Below are positions 26,423-34,997 of a stretch of 64,000 nucleotides of DNA, one piece after another. Made by a program: the position numbers and the translations under genes. Source of the DNA: Thermoleophilaceae bacterium (lineage in GTDB: Bacteria; Actinomycetota; Thermoleophilia; Solirubrobacterales; Thermoleophilaceae). The stretch covers positions 27,257 through 91,256 of the forward strand of contig JACVRW010000002.1 of assembly GCA_014534235.1 (NCBI GenBank), given 5' to 3'. The notes under the pieces were generated by a model that did not search any database, had not been told where the DNA came from, and worked only from the letters and a program-made list of their open reading frames with translations. Every line of letters begins with the position of its first letter. Positions within the stretch are counted from its first letter, which is position 1.

Positions 26423-27187
26423 ATGAGCATGCTGCGCAACCTGGAGGCAAAGCTCGGCGGCCTCGTCGAGGGTGCCTTCGGGCGCGCGTTCAAGACCAAC
26501 GTGCAGCCGGTGGAGCTGGCAAACAAGCTCGCAAAGGAGATGGAGGACAACCAGATGGTCTCCGTCTCCCGCGTCTACGTCCCGAACCACTACCGGGTGT
26601 TCCTGTCGCCCGATGATCGCGCGCAGTTCTCGAGCTACGAGCCCGCGCTCCGGAAGGAGCTGTCGGACTACCTGCTGGAGCACGCCCGCCAGGAGGGATT
26701 CGCGCTCACGAGCCGGCCGCAGGTGGAGTTGCACACCGACGAGCGCCTCGAGCTCGGGGAGTTCGGGATCCAGGCACAGCTGCTCTCTCCGCCCGAGGAA
26801 GAGGAGCCGGGCGCGCGGGCGGAGGTTGCCCCGTCGGTCGGCGACTTTGGGCACACCATGGTGTACTCGCCGGACCGCGAAGCCCGCCGGCTCGAGCCCG
26901 CCGTCGACCGGCGCCAAGCGTTCCTGGTCGGGGACGATCGCCGCAACCTCCTGACCGGCAACCGGACCGTCATCGGTCGTAGCCGCGATTGCGACGTCGT
27001 CATCCCGGATCCGAACGTGTCGCGCCGCCACGCCGAGGTGCGCCGCGGCGACGACGGCTGGTGGGTGGTCGATCTGGACTCCACGAACGGGGTGAAGGTG
27101 AATGGACGCCGTGTGGACGAGGCTTCGCTGCGGCCCGGCGATCGCATCAGAATCGGCGTGACGGATCTGACCTTCGAGCTCGAGTAG
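26423..27187 (+). CDS. fhaA: FhaA-like protein (DUF3662 plus FHA domain)
   Basis: Protein of 254 residues. The N-terminal DUF3662 region is clear (MLRNLEAKLGGLVEGAFGRAFKTNVQPVELANKLAKEME, RVYVPNHYRVFLSPDD). A linker of about 60 residues follows, then a C-terminal FHA domain with TVIGRSRDCDVVIPDPNVSRRHAEVRR, STNGVKVNGR and LRPGDRIRIG. FhaA in mycobacteria binds phosphothreonine and regulates cell-wall synthesis with MviN. Here the linker is short. ATG 26423 is chosen as the DUF3662 start. Confidence 0.93.
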   Translation: MSMLRNLEAKLGGLVEGAFGRAFKTNVQPVELANKLAKEMEDNQMVSVSRVYVPNHYRVFLSPDDRAQFSSYEPALRKELSDYLLEHARQEGFALTSRPQVELHTDERLELGEFGIQAQLLSPPEEEEPGARAEVAPSVGDFGHTMVYSPDREARRLEPAVDRRQAFLVGDDRRNLLTGNRTVIGRSRDCDVVIPDPNVSRRHAEVRRGDDGWWVVDLDSTNGVKVNGRRVDEASLRPGDRIRIGVTDLTFELE

Positions 27188-27194
27188 GCACCGC

Positions 27195-27677
27195 GTGGAC
27201 GAGCCGCTCGCGGTCGCGCTCAAGTTCGGCTTCCTCGCCGTCCTCTACCTCTTCCTCCTCTGGGTCGCGCGCAGCGCGATGCGCGACCTGCGCCGGTACG
27301 AGGCTGGGTCGCCGGCGGCGGAGCCGGTCGAGGCGCCAAACCCGGCGAGGGGCCGCAACGGGGGTCCCGACCCGCGCGCGGGAGCACGGCCACGGCTCGA
27401 GGTGGTCGCCGCGTTGGGCCGCGACCCCGGAACGACGTTCGACGTGAGCGAGGGCGCGACCCTTGGCCGCTCGAACGGGGCGGACATCAGGATCGACGAT
27501 CCCTACGCGTCGTCCGCCCACGCGCGAATCTTCGCGCGAGGGGGCTTCATGTACGTGGAGGACATGGGTTCGACGAACGGCACCTACCTGAACGGGCGAC
27601 AGCTGCGGGAACCCGAGCGTCTGAAGAGAGCGGACGTGATCCGGATCGGCGACAGCGAGTATCGCTACGAGGAGTAG
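27195..27677 (+). CDS. fhaB: FhaB/FipA-like FHA protein with N-terminal membrane span
   Basis: Protein of 160 residues from GTG 27195, with one membrane span (residues 6-28, ALKFGFLAVLYLFLLWVARSAM), a proline-rich linker and a C-terminal FHA domain (ATLGRSNGADIRIDDPYASSAHARIF, GSTNGTYLNGRQL, VIRIGDSEYRYEE). This matches FhaB/FipA of Actinomycetota, a phosphothreonine reader at division sites. It is 7 bases after fhaA and 2 bases before the phosphatase gene, so coupled expression is expected. Confidence 0.92.
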   Translation: MDEPLAVALKFGFLAVLYLFLLWVARSAMRDLRRYEAGSPAAEPVEAPNPARGRNGGPDPRAGARPRLEVVAALGRDPGTTFDVSEGATLGRSNGADIRIDDPYASSAHARIFARGGFMYVEDMGSTNGTYLNGRQLREPERLKRADVIRIGDSEYRYEE

Positions 27678-27679
27678 CC

Positions 27680-28948
27680 GTGCTGCGGATCGTCGAGCAG
27701 GCGTGGAGGAGCGACGTGGGGCGCCAGCGCGACGTGAACGAGGACGATCTCGTCGTTCGTGCGCCGTTCTTCGCGGTCGCCGACGGCATGGGCGGCGCCA
27801 AGGCCGGCGAGGTCGCCTCGGCGATCGCCACCCGCGCGTTCGACGGCGAGGCCGACTCTGGCGAGCCCGCCCAGGCGCAGCTGACCCGCATCCTGCGCGA
27901 GGCGAACCGGCGGATCTACGAGCTGGCCGTGAGGGACGCGTCCCGCCGCGGGATGGGCACGACCCTGACTGCCGCCAAGGTCCACGGGGATGAGATCACC
28001 CTCGCCCACGTGGGCGACAGCCGCGCCTACGTCCTCCGCCGCGGCGAGCTCGAGCAGCTGACCACCGACCACTCGCTCGTAGCCGAGCTCGAGCGCAGCG
28101 GCCAGATCTCCCCCGAGGCGGCCGAGCATCATCCGCAGCGCTCGATCATCACGCGAGCACTGGGCCCGGAGCCGGACGTCGAGGTGGACACGTACACCGT
28201 CGCCGGCCGCGACGGCGACGTGTTCCTGCTCTGCTCCGACGGGCTCACGTCGATGGTCTCGGATGAGGAGGTCGCCTCCATCCTCCGCTCGGTCGACTCG
28301 CTCGAGGACACCGCCGAGGCGCTCGTACGGGCCGCGAACCAGGGCGGGGGTAGGGACAACATCACCGTCGTGCTCTTCCGGTTGGGGGCGGACGTGACGG
28401 CGGGCGCCGACGACGCCGAGACGATGGCCGGTGGCCTCCGAGCAGAGGACGTGCGGGCGGCCGCCGCCGACGCGCCGACTCCCGCTCGGGCCGGCGTGGC
28501 GGGCTCACCGGTGGCCTCTGGATTGCGTGACGGCCCGGCCGACGCCACGGCCGTGAGAGGAGCCGAGCGGCGCTCCGCGCGCGCTCCTCGGCGCCGTCGG
28601 CGCCGCGTCCGAGCGGCGGCCCGGGTCGTCGTCGGGCTCGGCCTGGTGGCGGCCGCGATCGGCGGCCTCTACGCCCTCAGCCGGCACGTCTACTTCGTGG
28701 GCACGAACGACGCCGGTCTCGTCACGCTCTACCGCGGGCTCCCCTACGAGCTGCCGTTCGGCGTGGACCTCTATCGGGAGGAGTACGCAAGCGGCGTTCC
28801 AGCCAGGGCGATCCCGGCGAGCCGCCGCGAGCACGTCCTCGACCACGAGTGGCGGAGCCGCGAGGATGCCGCCGACCTGGTTCGAGCCCTCGAGCGGGGT
28901 GAGCTCGACGGAGGGGCCGGCTCCCGGACGCGCGAGGCGTCGCCCTGA
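27680..28948 (+). CDS. pstP: PP2C-type Ser/Thr protein phosphatase PstP
   Basis: Protein of 422 residues from GTG 27680. The PPM/PP2C catalytic domain covers about residues 1-235 with the metal-binding motifs: DVGRQRDVNEDD, VADGMGG, GMGTTLTAA, LAHVGDSRAYVLR, LCSDGLTSMV and GGGRDNITVVLF. A linker and a single membrane span (near residues 315-335) precede an extracellular tail of about 85 residues. PstP removes phosphates placed by the operon kinases. Its stop overlaps the rodA start (TGATG). Confidence 0.95.
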   Translation: MLRIVEQAWRSDVGRQRDVNEDDLVVRAPFFAVADGMGGAKAGEVASAIATRAFDGEADSGEPAQAQLTRILREANRRIYELAVRDASRRGMGTTLTAAKVHGDEITLAHVGDSRAYVLRRGELEQLTTDHSLVAELERSGQISPEAAEHHPQRSIITRALGPEPDVEVDTYTVAGRDGDVFLLCSDGLTSMVSDEEVASILRSVDSLEDTAEALVRAANQGGGRDNITVVLFRLGADVTAGADDAETMAGGLRAEDVRAAAADAPTPARAGVAGSPVASGLRDGPADATAVRGAERRSARAPRRRRRRVRAAARVVVGLGLVAAAIGGLYALSRHVYFVGTNDAGLVTLYRGLPYELPFGVDLYREEYASGVPARAIPASRREHVLDHEWRSREDAADLVRALERGELDGGAGSRTREASP

Positions 28949-30390
28949 TGTCCGCGCGCACCCGCGAGCTGTTCGGTCTCCTGCCCGTCTCGCTGCTCGT
29001 CGCCGCCGGGTTCGCGGCCGTGCTTGCCACTCGGACACAGGACGTGTCGAACGCCACGCTCACCTACGGCGCGGTGTTCCTTGCGCTGTGCGTGTTCGCC
29101 CATCTCTTCATCCGCGCACGGCTGCCGGATGCCGACCCGTACATGTTCCCGCTCGCGGCGCTGCTGGCCGCGGTCGGGCTCGTGCTGATCTATCGGATCG
29201 ACGCCGACCTCGCCCGCGAGCAGGCACAGTGGTTCGTGGTCGGCCTCCTGTTCTTCTGCGGCACGATCCTGCTGCTCCGCGACCACCACGTCCTCGAGCG
29301 CTACCGATACACGATCGCGGCCGCTTCGATCGCACTGCTAGCGATGCCGCGCCTGCCGGGCATCGGGGCGCAGGTAAACGGGGCCTTCCTCGCCATCAAG
29401 CTCGGGCCGATCCAGTTCCAGCCGGCCGAGTTCGCGAAGCTCGGGATCATCATCTTCCTCGCGAGCTACCTGCGCGAGACGGGCGACATCCTGGTCCGGC
29501 CCCGGCTGCGCCCGCTCCGGTTCCAGCGCGGGCTGCTGCTCTACGGCCTGCCCGCCGCGCTCACGGTGGTCGCCATCCTCGTGCTCGAGCTCGGCGTGGC
29601 CGGCTCGGTGCTCCTTGCGGCGTTCGTGGCCTCGCTCGTGGCGGTGCTCCGCGAGCGCCCGTCTCCGAAGCACTTCGGGCCGCTGCTCCTCGTATGGGGG
29701 CTCGCCATGCTGATGCTGATCGTCATTCGCGACCTCGGGAGCTCGCTGATGTTCTTCGGCGGGTTCCTCGCCTTGCTCTACGCGGCCACCGGTCGGCTGT
29801 CGCTCGTGGCGGCGGGGACCACGATGTTCCTCGGCGGCTCCGTGATCGTCGCGAGCAACGTCGCCCACGTGAAGGAGCGGGTGGACGTCTGGCTCGATCC
29901 CTTCAAGCGGGGGGTGGTCGACAGGGAGGGCTATCAGATCGCCCAGTCCCTGTTCGCGCAGGCGGACGGTGGGCTGTTCGGCCAGGGGTTCGGGCAGGCG
30001 CTCCTCGAGCTGCCCGGGGGCGGGACGATCCTTCCCACTCCCCAGACCGACCTCATCTACGCCGTGCTTACGAACGAGGCGGGCCTCTTCGGCGCGGTCG
30101 GCGTGATCGGCGCCTACCTCTTGTTCGCCTTTCGCGGGTTCAAGACCGCGATGCTCGCCCGCGACGGCTTCTCGAAGCTGCTGACGGTGGGGCTGACCGC
30201 CGTGTTCGCGCTGCAGGTGTTCGTGATCGTGGGCGGTGTTACGCGGGTTATCCCGCTGACCGGCGTCACGCTCCCGTTCGTCTCCTACGGAGGCAGCTCG
30301 ATCGTCGCGAACATGGTGCTGCTGGCGCTCATCCTGATCGTCTCGGACCATGCGCGCTCCGAGCGGATCAGACGGGGAGGACTGGTATAG
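28948..30390 (+). CDS. rodA: SEDS peptidoglycan glycosyltransferase RodA/FtsW
   Basis: Protein of 480 residues with about 12 hydrophobic spans. Family motifs are visible: GAFLAIKLGPIQFQPAEFAKLGIIIFLASYL, then DLGSSLMFFGGFLALLY, KEVDVW-like VKERVDVWLDPF, and LPFVSYGGSSIVANMVLLALIL near the C-terminus. SEDS proteins polymerise lipid II into glycan strands together with a class B PBP, here encoded 5 bases downstream. Position in the fha-pstP operon matches actinobacterial RodA. Confidence 0.94.
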   Translation: MSARTRELFGLLPVSLLVAAGFAAVLATRTQDVSNATLTYGAVFLALCVFAHLFIRARLPDADPYMFPLAALLAAVGLVLIYRIDADLAREQAQWFVVGLLFFCGTILLLRDHHVLERYRYTIAAASIALLAMPRLPGIGAQVNGAFLAIKLGPIQFQPAEFAKLGIIIFLASYLRETGDILVRPRLRPLRFQRGLLLYGLPAALTVVAILVLELGVAGSVLLAAFVASLVAVLRERPSPKHFGPLLLVWGLAMLMLIVIRDLGSSLMFFGGFLALLYAATGRLSLVAAGTTMFLGGSVIVASNVAHVKERVDVWLDPFKRGVVDREGYQIAQSLFAQADGGLFGQGFGQALLELPGGGTILPTPQTDLIYAVLTNEAGLFGAVGVIGAYLLFAFRGFKTAMLARDGFSKLLTVGLTAVFALQVFVIVGGVTRVIPLTGVTLPFVSYGGSSIVANMVLLALILIVSDHARSERIRRGGLV

Positions 30391-30395
30391 GGCCG

Positions 30396-31847
30396 ATGAA
30401 CCGCCAGATCGCACAGCTGTTCGCGCTCACGGCCGTGCTGTTCGGTGTCCTCGTCGTCTTCACCTCGCGCTGGACCGTGTTCGAGGCGCAGTCGCTCGAC
30501 GACAACGCCGCGAACCGCCGCCCGCTGATCGAGGAGCAGAAGACCCCGCGCGGGCTGATATACGCGCGCAACGGCCGGACGGTGCTGGCGGACAACCGCG
30601 CGTCCGGCCGCGGCGAGGACCGGATCTTCACGCGGGTCTATCCGACGGGCGGGCTGTTCGCGCATCCGATCGGGTATTCGTTCATTCGCAACGGCCGGCG
30701 GAGCCTCGAGCTGTCTCGAAACGATGACCTCGCCGGCGAGGAGGACGAGTTCGAGACGATCCTCTCCGAGCTTGAGGATCGAACGCGCGAGGGGTTTGAC
30801 GTCGTCACGAACCTCGACGTGGCGGCGACGCAGGCCGCGGTGCGCGGGCTCGGCGGGCGCAAGGGCGCGGTCGTGGCGGTCGAGCCGCAGACCGGCAAGG
30901 TCCGGGTGATGGTCTCGATCCCGGAGTACGACCCGAATGAGGTTCCCTTCGGCCTTCGCCGGATCGAGGCCGATCCAAACCAGCCGCTCCTGAACCGCAC
31001 GACCCAGGAGCTCTACCCGCCCGGCTCCACTTTCAAGGTGGTCACGGCGGCGGCGGCACTCGACACCGGGAAGCTGACCCCAACGACCGTCATCGACGGG
31101 TCCTCGCCCAAGATCATCAGCGGGATCCCGCTCCAGAACGCGGGCGGCCAGAGCTTCGGTCCGATCAGCTTCACGGATGCGCTGACGAACTCCGTCAACA
31201 CGGTGTTCGCCCAGGTCGGGCTGCGGGTCGGGCGAGGGACGCTCGTCGACTACATGAAGCGCTTCGGCTTTTACGCGGATCCCCAGCTCGACTATCCCGG
31301 CTTTCAGATGGTCCCGAGCGGGATCCTGAACGGCGACGGCGACTACGTTGAGGACGGGTTCGACCTCGGTCGGGTGGCGATCGGGCAGGGGGGCCTCGAG
31401 GGAGAGATCCGTGCCAGCCCGCTGCAGATGGCGCTGGTGGCGGCCGCGATCGCCAACCGCGGCCGGCTGATGAAGCCGCGGCTGACGGACCGCGTCCTTC
31501 GCCCGGACGGGCGGATTAAGGAGCGCGTGGAGCCGGACCTCCAGTCACAAGTCATGAAGCCGGAGACCGCGGAGCAGCTCGCGCAGATGATGAGCCGGGT
31601 GGTGGAGGAGGGAACCGGGACCGCCGCCGCCCTGGCGGGTATCAGGGTGGCGGGTAAGACCGGGACGGCCGAGCTGGGGGCCGCCGCCGAGTTCACGCAG
31701 CCGTGGTTCATCGCCTTCGCTCCGGTGGAGGACCCGCAAGTGGCGATCGCCGTGACCGTCGAGCGGCAGCCGCCCGGCTCGGCCGGAGGCACCGTCGCGG
31801 CGCCGATCGCGAGGAGCGTGCTCGAGACGCTTCTCGGTCGTGGATGA
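30396..31847 (+). CDS. pbpA: Class B penicillin-binding protein (PbpA-like transpeptidase)
   Basis: Protein of 483 residues from ATG 30396. One N-terminal span (QLFALTAVLFGVLVVF) precedes a short dimerisation domain and a transpeptidase domain with nucleophile S211 and K214 in PPGSTFKVV, the SxN motif TNSVNTVFA and KTGTAEL. GRVAIGQGGLEGEIRASPLQMALVAAAIAN is typical. There is no long SANC/PASTA tail. It cross-links peptidoglycan and is the partner of the RodA encoded just upstream. The reading frame is open far upstream, but that part overlaps rodA and is not real. The stop overlaps the pknB start (ATGA). Confidence 0.94.
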   Translation: MNRQIAQLFALTAVLFGVLVVFTSRWTVFEAQSLDDNAANRRPLIEEQKTPRGLIYARNGRTVLADNRASGRGEDRIFTRVYPTGGLFAHPIGYSFIRNGRRSLELSRNDDLAGEEDEFETILSELEDRTREGFDVVTNLDVAATQAAVRGLGGRKGAVVAVEPQTGKVRVMVSIPEYDPNEVPFGLRRIEADPNQPLLNRTTQELYPPGSTFKVVTAAAALDTGKLTPTTVIDGSSPKIISGIPLQNAGGQSFGPISFTDALTNSVNTVFAQVGLRVGRGTLVDYMKRFGFYADPQLDYPGFQMVPSGILNGDGDYVEDGFDLGRVAIGQGGLEGEIRASPLQMALVAAAIANRGRLMKPRLTDRVLRPDGRIKERVEPDLQSQVMKPETAEQLAQMMSRVVEEGTGTAAALAGIRVAGKTGTAELGAAAEFTQPWFIAFAPVEDPQVAIAVTVERQPPGSAGGTVAAPIARSVLETLLGRG

Positions 31848-33766
31848 CCGAGGTCGCCGACAACACGCTGGTCGACGGCCGCTACCGGATCGTCCGCCGG
31901 ATCGGCTCGGGTGGCATGGCTGACGTGTACTGCGCCGAGGACACGCACCTCGGCCGCGAGGTGGCGCTCAAGGTGCTGCACCGGCGCTTCGCGCAGGACC
32001 AGGAGTTCGTCGAGCGCTTCCGTCGCGAGGCGAAGTCGGCCGCCGGACTCAGCCACCCCAACGTCGTCGGGGTTTTCGATCGCGGCGAGTACGACGGCAC
32101 CTACTACATCGCGATGGAGCACCTGTCGGGGCGGACGCTCAAGGACATCGTGGAGACGGAGGCTCCACTCGCCCCGGAGCGCGCCATCGACCTGGCCGAG
32201 CAGGTGTTGCACGCGGCGGGCTTCGCCCACCGCCACGGTGTCATCCACCGCGACTTCAAGCCGCACAACGTGATCGTCGACGACCGCGGCCACGCCAAGG
32301 TCACCGACTTCGGCATCGCCCGCGCCGGCGCCTCGGAGATGACCGAGACGGGCTCGATCATGGGCACGGCGCAATACCTCTCCCCGGAGCAGGCGCAGGG
32401 GCACGCGGTCACCGCGGCGTCCGACCTCTACGCGATCGGCGTGATGCTGTACGAGATGCTCACCGGGCGGCTGCCGTTCGAGGGTGACAGCGCCGTCTCG
32501 CTGGCGCTCAAGCATCTGTCGGAGCTCCCGGTACCGATCTCGCAGCTGCGCCCGGACGTGCATCCGGCGCTCGAGGCGGTGGTGATGGCCGCGCTCGCCA
32601 AGGACCCGGCCCAGCGCTGGGAGTCGGCCGAGGACTTCGAGCGGGCGCTCGAAGTGGCGCGCGAGCAGATCCAGTCCGGCACGGACGGTGGTCAGGATCC
32701 GGTCGCATTCGCGCCGATCGCCGCTCCGCCGCCGCCCGCCGCCCCGAGCCACGCGGGTGACGGGACTATCGCTCCCGTGGCCGAGCCGGAGCGGCGGCGG
32801 CGTCGCTGGCCGTGGTTCACGCTCGGGTTGCTCCTGCTCATGGCGGCCGGCGTGCTCGCCTACCTCGCGCTGACGGGAGCGTTCGCCCCGGACAAGGCCC
32901 AGGTTCCGCGGGTGACCGGCGAACAGCTGCTCCGGGCGCGCGTAATGCTCGAGCGCGCGGGCTTCCAGGTGAGAGAGACACGGGTCCGTAGCCGCCGGCC
33001 GTTCGACCAGGTGATCGATCAGGACCCGAATGCCGGCGAGGAGGCCGAGGAGGGCTCGATCGTCACGCTCGTGGTCTCAAACGGCCCAGGCGAGGTGCTC
33101 GTGCCGAGGGTGTCGGGCTTGCCGCAGAGGCAGGCCATCGACGAGATGGAGGACGCAGGTCTGCGAGTGAACCTCGAGCGCGAGAACTCGGACGAGATCG
33201 CCGCCGGCTACGCGATCCGCACGGTGCCTCGCGCCGGCGTCGAGGTCGAGCGCGGCACCCGGATCACGCTGTTCGTCAGTGAGGGACCGGAGCAGGTCGC
33301 GGTCCCGGACGTGATCGGGCTCTCGAGCGAGTCGGCCCAGTTGCGCCTGCAGGCCGAGGGCCTCCCTGCGGCCGTTCAGGAGCAGGAGTCCGAGGAGGCC
33401 GAAGGCACGGTGATCGCCCAGACGCCGGGCGGCGGCGCGCAGGTCGACATCGGGACGACCGTGACGATCACCGTCTCGATCGGCATCCAGCGGGTCGGCG
33501 TGCCGGGTGTGATCGGGCTGACCCCGGGCGCCGCGGAGGCCGAGATCGGTGCGGCCGGCCTCAGCGCGGTCCGCACCGAGCGCAATGTCAGGGACCCGGC
33601 ACAGGAGGGTGTGGTGATCGCCCAGCGCCCGGGCGCCGGCGTCGAGCTCGAGCCGGGCGGCCAGGTCGTGATCGTCGTCGGCGTGCTTCAGCCGGAGGAG
33701 GAGATCCGGCCGCTCGAGCCGGAGAATCAGCCCGAGGAGCAGCAGGAGGAGCCCGAGGCGCCGTGA
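31844..33766 (+). CDS. pknB: PASTA-domain Ser/Thr kinase PknB
   Basis: Protein of 640 residues. The kinase domain (about 12-275) shows GSGGMADVY, K43 in VALK, D137 in HRDFKPHN (Phe where Leu or Val is usual), DFGIARA, GTAQYLSPEQ and ASDLYAIGVMLYEML. A Pro-rich linker and one span (WPWFTLGLLLLMAAGVLAYLAL) lead to four tandem PASTA repeats starting near VPRVTGEQLLRA, VPRVSGLPQRQA, VPDVIGLSSESA and VPGVIGLTPGAA, then an acidic tail. PASTA kinases sense muropeptides or lipid II and control growth and division. The gene is coupled to both neighbours by 4-base overlaps. Confidence 0.95.
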   Translation: MTEVADNTLVDGRYRIVRRIGSGGMADVYCAEDTHLGREVALKVLHRRFAQDQEFVERFRREAKSAAGLSHPNVVGVFDRGEYDGTYYIAMEHLSGRTLKDIVETEAPLAPERAIDLAEQVLHAAGFAHRHGVIHRDFKPHNVIVDDRGHAKVTDFGIARAGASEMTETGSIMGTAQYLSPEQAQGHAVTAASDLYAIGVMLYEMLTGRLPFEGDSAVSLALKHLSELPVPISQLRPDVHPALEAVVMAALAKDPAQRWESAEDFERALEVAREQIQSGTDGGQDPVAFAPIAAPPPPAAPSHAGDGTIAPVAEPERRRRRWPWFTLGLLLLMAAGVLAYLALTGAFAPDKAQVPRVTGEQLLRARVMLERAGFQVRETRVRSRRPFDQVIDQDPNAGEEAEEGSIVTLVVSNGPGEVLVPRVSGLPQRQAIDEMEDAGLRVNLERENSDEIAAGYAIRTVPRAGVEVERGTRITLFVSEGPEQVAVPDVIGLSSESAQLRLQAEGLPAAVQEQESEEAEGTVIAQTPGGGAQVDIGTTVTITVSIGIQRVGVPGVIGLTPGAAEAEIGAAGLSAVRTERNVRDPAQEGVVIAQRPGAGVELEPGGQVVIVVGVLQPEEEIRPLEPENQPEEQQEEPEAP

Positions 33767-34716
33767 GGGTGGCCGTCATCGGCGGGGGGCGCTCGAGCGA
33801 GCACCAGGTCTCGCTGGCCTCCGCGGAGTCGGTGCGCGCCGGTCTCGAGGCCGGCGGGCATGAGACGGTCGACGTGCGTATCGACCGCGCCGGTCGCTGG
33901 AGCGTCGACGGACGAGGCCTGGCGCTTGAGCCGGCGGGTGGGCTCCTCGGCGCGGACGTGACGTTTCCCGTCCTGCACGGCCCGTTCGGAGAGGACGGGA
34001 CCGTCCAGGGGCTCCTCGAGCTGCTTGACGTCCCCTACGTGGGGGCCGGCGTTATGGCCTCGGCGGTGTCGATGGACAAGGCGCTCTTCAAAGACCTGAT
34101 GTCGGCGCACGGAATCCCGCAGGTGGAATACGCGGTGGTCCGGGAGGGCGACGAGCCGTCGGTTCGCCCGCCGGTCTTCGTGAAGCCGGCCCGGCTCGGC
34201 TCGTCGGTGGGGATCTCGAAGGCCTCGTCCGAGGCCGACCTCGACGTAGCCCTACGGTACGCGTTCGAGTACGACTCGGTGGCGCTCGTCGAGCGGTTGT
34301 CGGGCGGCCATGAGGTGGAGTGCTCCGTGCTCGGCCACCGCGACCCGACCGCCTCCGAGCCCGGGGAGATCGTGGTCAAGAAGGGCGACTGGTACGACTA
34401 TGAGGCGAAGTACACGGACGGCGGCATGGAGCTCGTCGTCCCGGCTCGCGTGCCCGAGCACGTGCGCGAGGAGGTTCGAAGGCTCGCGGTCGAGGTGTTC
34501 GGCATCGTGAGCTGCTCGGGGATGGCACGCGTCGACTTCTTCGTGGAGGACGAGCGGGTGCTGGTCAACGAGCTCAACACCATCCCCGGCTTCACGCAGA
34601 CGAGCGTGTACGCCAAGCTCTTCGAGGCCGGCGGCCTCGCCTACGGGGAACTCCTCGACCGCCTCCTGGATCTGGCGCTGGAGCGCCACGCGGAGGAGCG
34701 CCGCTACCGGCACTAG
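33763..34716 (+). CDS. ddl: D-alanine--D-alanine ligase (second of two)
   Basis: ATP-grasp ligase of 317 residues. Catalytic E13 in RSSEHQVSL, the VFVKPARLGSSVGISKA loop with the serine, the omega-loop WYDYEAKYTDGGMELVVPA with the Tyr, and NELNTIPGFTQTS with metal ligands are all present. It should make D-Ala-D-Ala. The GTG start overlaps the pknB stop (GTGA), placing this enzyme in the growth-control operon with RodA, PBP and PknB. Identity with the first Ddl (4032-4970) is only moderate by eye, so they are old paralogues or separately acquired. A hairpin at 34728-34746 follows. Confidence 0.94.
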   Translation: MRVAVIGGGRSSEHQVSLASAESVRAGLEAGGHETVDVRIDRAGRWSVDGRGLALEPAGGLLGADVTFPVLHGPFGEDGTVQGLLELLDVPYVGAGVMASAVSMDKALFKDLMSAHGIPQVEYAVVREGDEPSVRPPVFVKPARLGSSVGISKASSEADLDVALRYAFEYDSVALVERLSGGHEVECSVLGHRDPTASEPGEIVVKKGDWYDYEAKYTDGGMELVVPARVPEHVREEVRRLAVEVFGIVSCSGMARVDFFVEDERVLVNELNTIPGFTQTSVYAKLFEAGGLAYGELLDRLLDLALERHAEERRYRH

Positions 34717-34727
34717 CGGTTGTCGGC

Positions 34728-34746
34728 CCCCGCGCTCGCGGCGGGG
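34728..34746 (+). terminator. Hairpin after the ddl stop
   Basis: CCCCGC and GCGGGG flank a 7-base loop 12 bases after the stop codon of the last gene of the pknB operon, followed by TTGG. It is a plausible U-poor terminator. Confidence 0.4.
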
Positions 34747-34817
34747 TTGGCCTCCGCCGTCCCGGTTTGGGCGGGGTAGGGGTGAGCTCCCGTTGCCCGG
34801 GGTCGCCCTCGGACGAC

Positions 34818-34864
34818 GGGTGTCAGGACTTTTTGTTCTATAACCCCACTTTCTCCTGACACCC
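34818..34864. repeat. 47-bp inverted repeat with AT-rich centre (REP/MITE-like or bidirectional terminator)
   Basis: Perfect 11-base arms GGGTGTCAGGA (34818-34828) and TCCTGACACCC (34854-34864) enclose 25 bases containing CTTTTTGTTCTATAA. Composition and symmetry differ sharply from the surroundings. It lies between convergent genes. It could be a bidirectional terminator, a palindromic repetitive element or a minimal transposon relic; I see no transposase or second copy in the window. Confidence 0.6.
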
Positions 34865-34997
34865 CGACGCAGGGCTTGCCGCGCGACTCGGGGGAGCGGG
34901 AACCACTCCCATACCCGCCCATGCCCGGCCCGCGGAGACAGCTTGGCCTGCGCCCACCGGGCCGGAGACCAACCCGGCTCGGCGGGCCGCTACGGCA

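Larger units (their letters stand above)
34717..34997. other. Convergent intergenic region, no gene
   Basis: This gap separates the ddl operon and the convergent GDPD gene. It has no gene-like frame. It contains the hairpin at 34728-34746 and the large inverted repeat at 34818-34864 described separately. The interior AT-rich run of the repeat contrasts with the GC-rich flanks. Confidence 0.6.

Noticed and set aside
28866-30395. A 510-residue upstream open extension in frame with the PBP gene
   Set aside because: It lies entirely over rodA in another frame, is Arg/Pro/Ala-rich and has no family resemblance; it is a GC-bias shadow.
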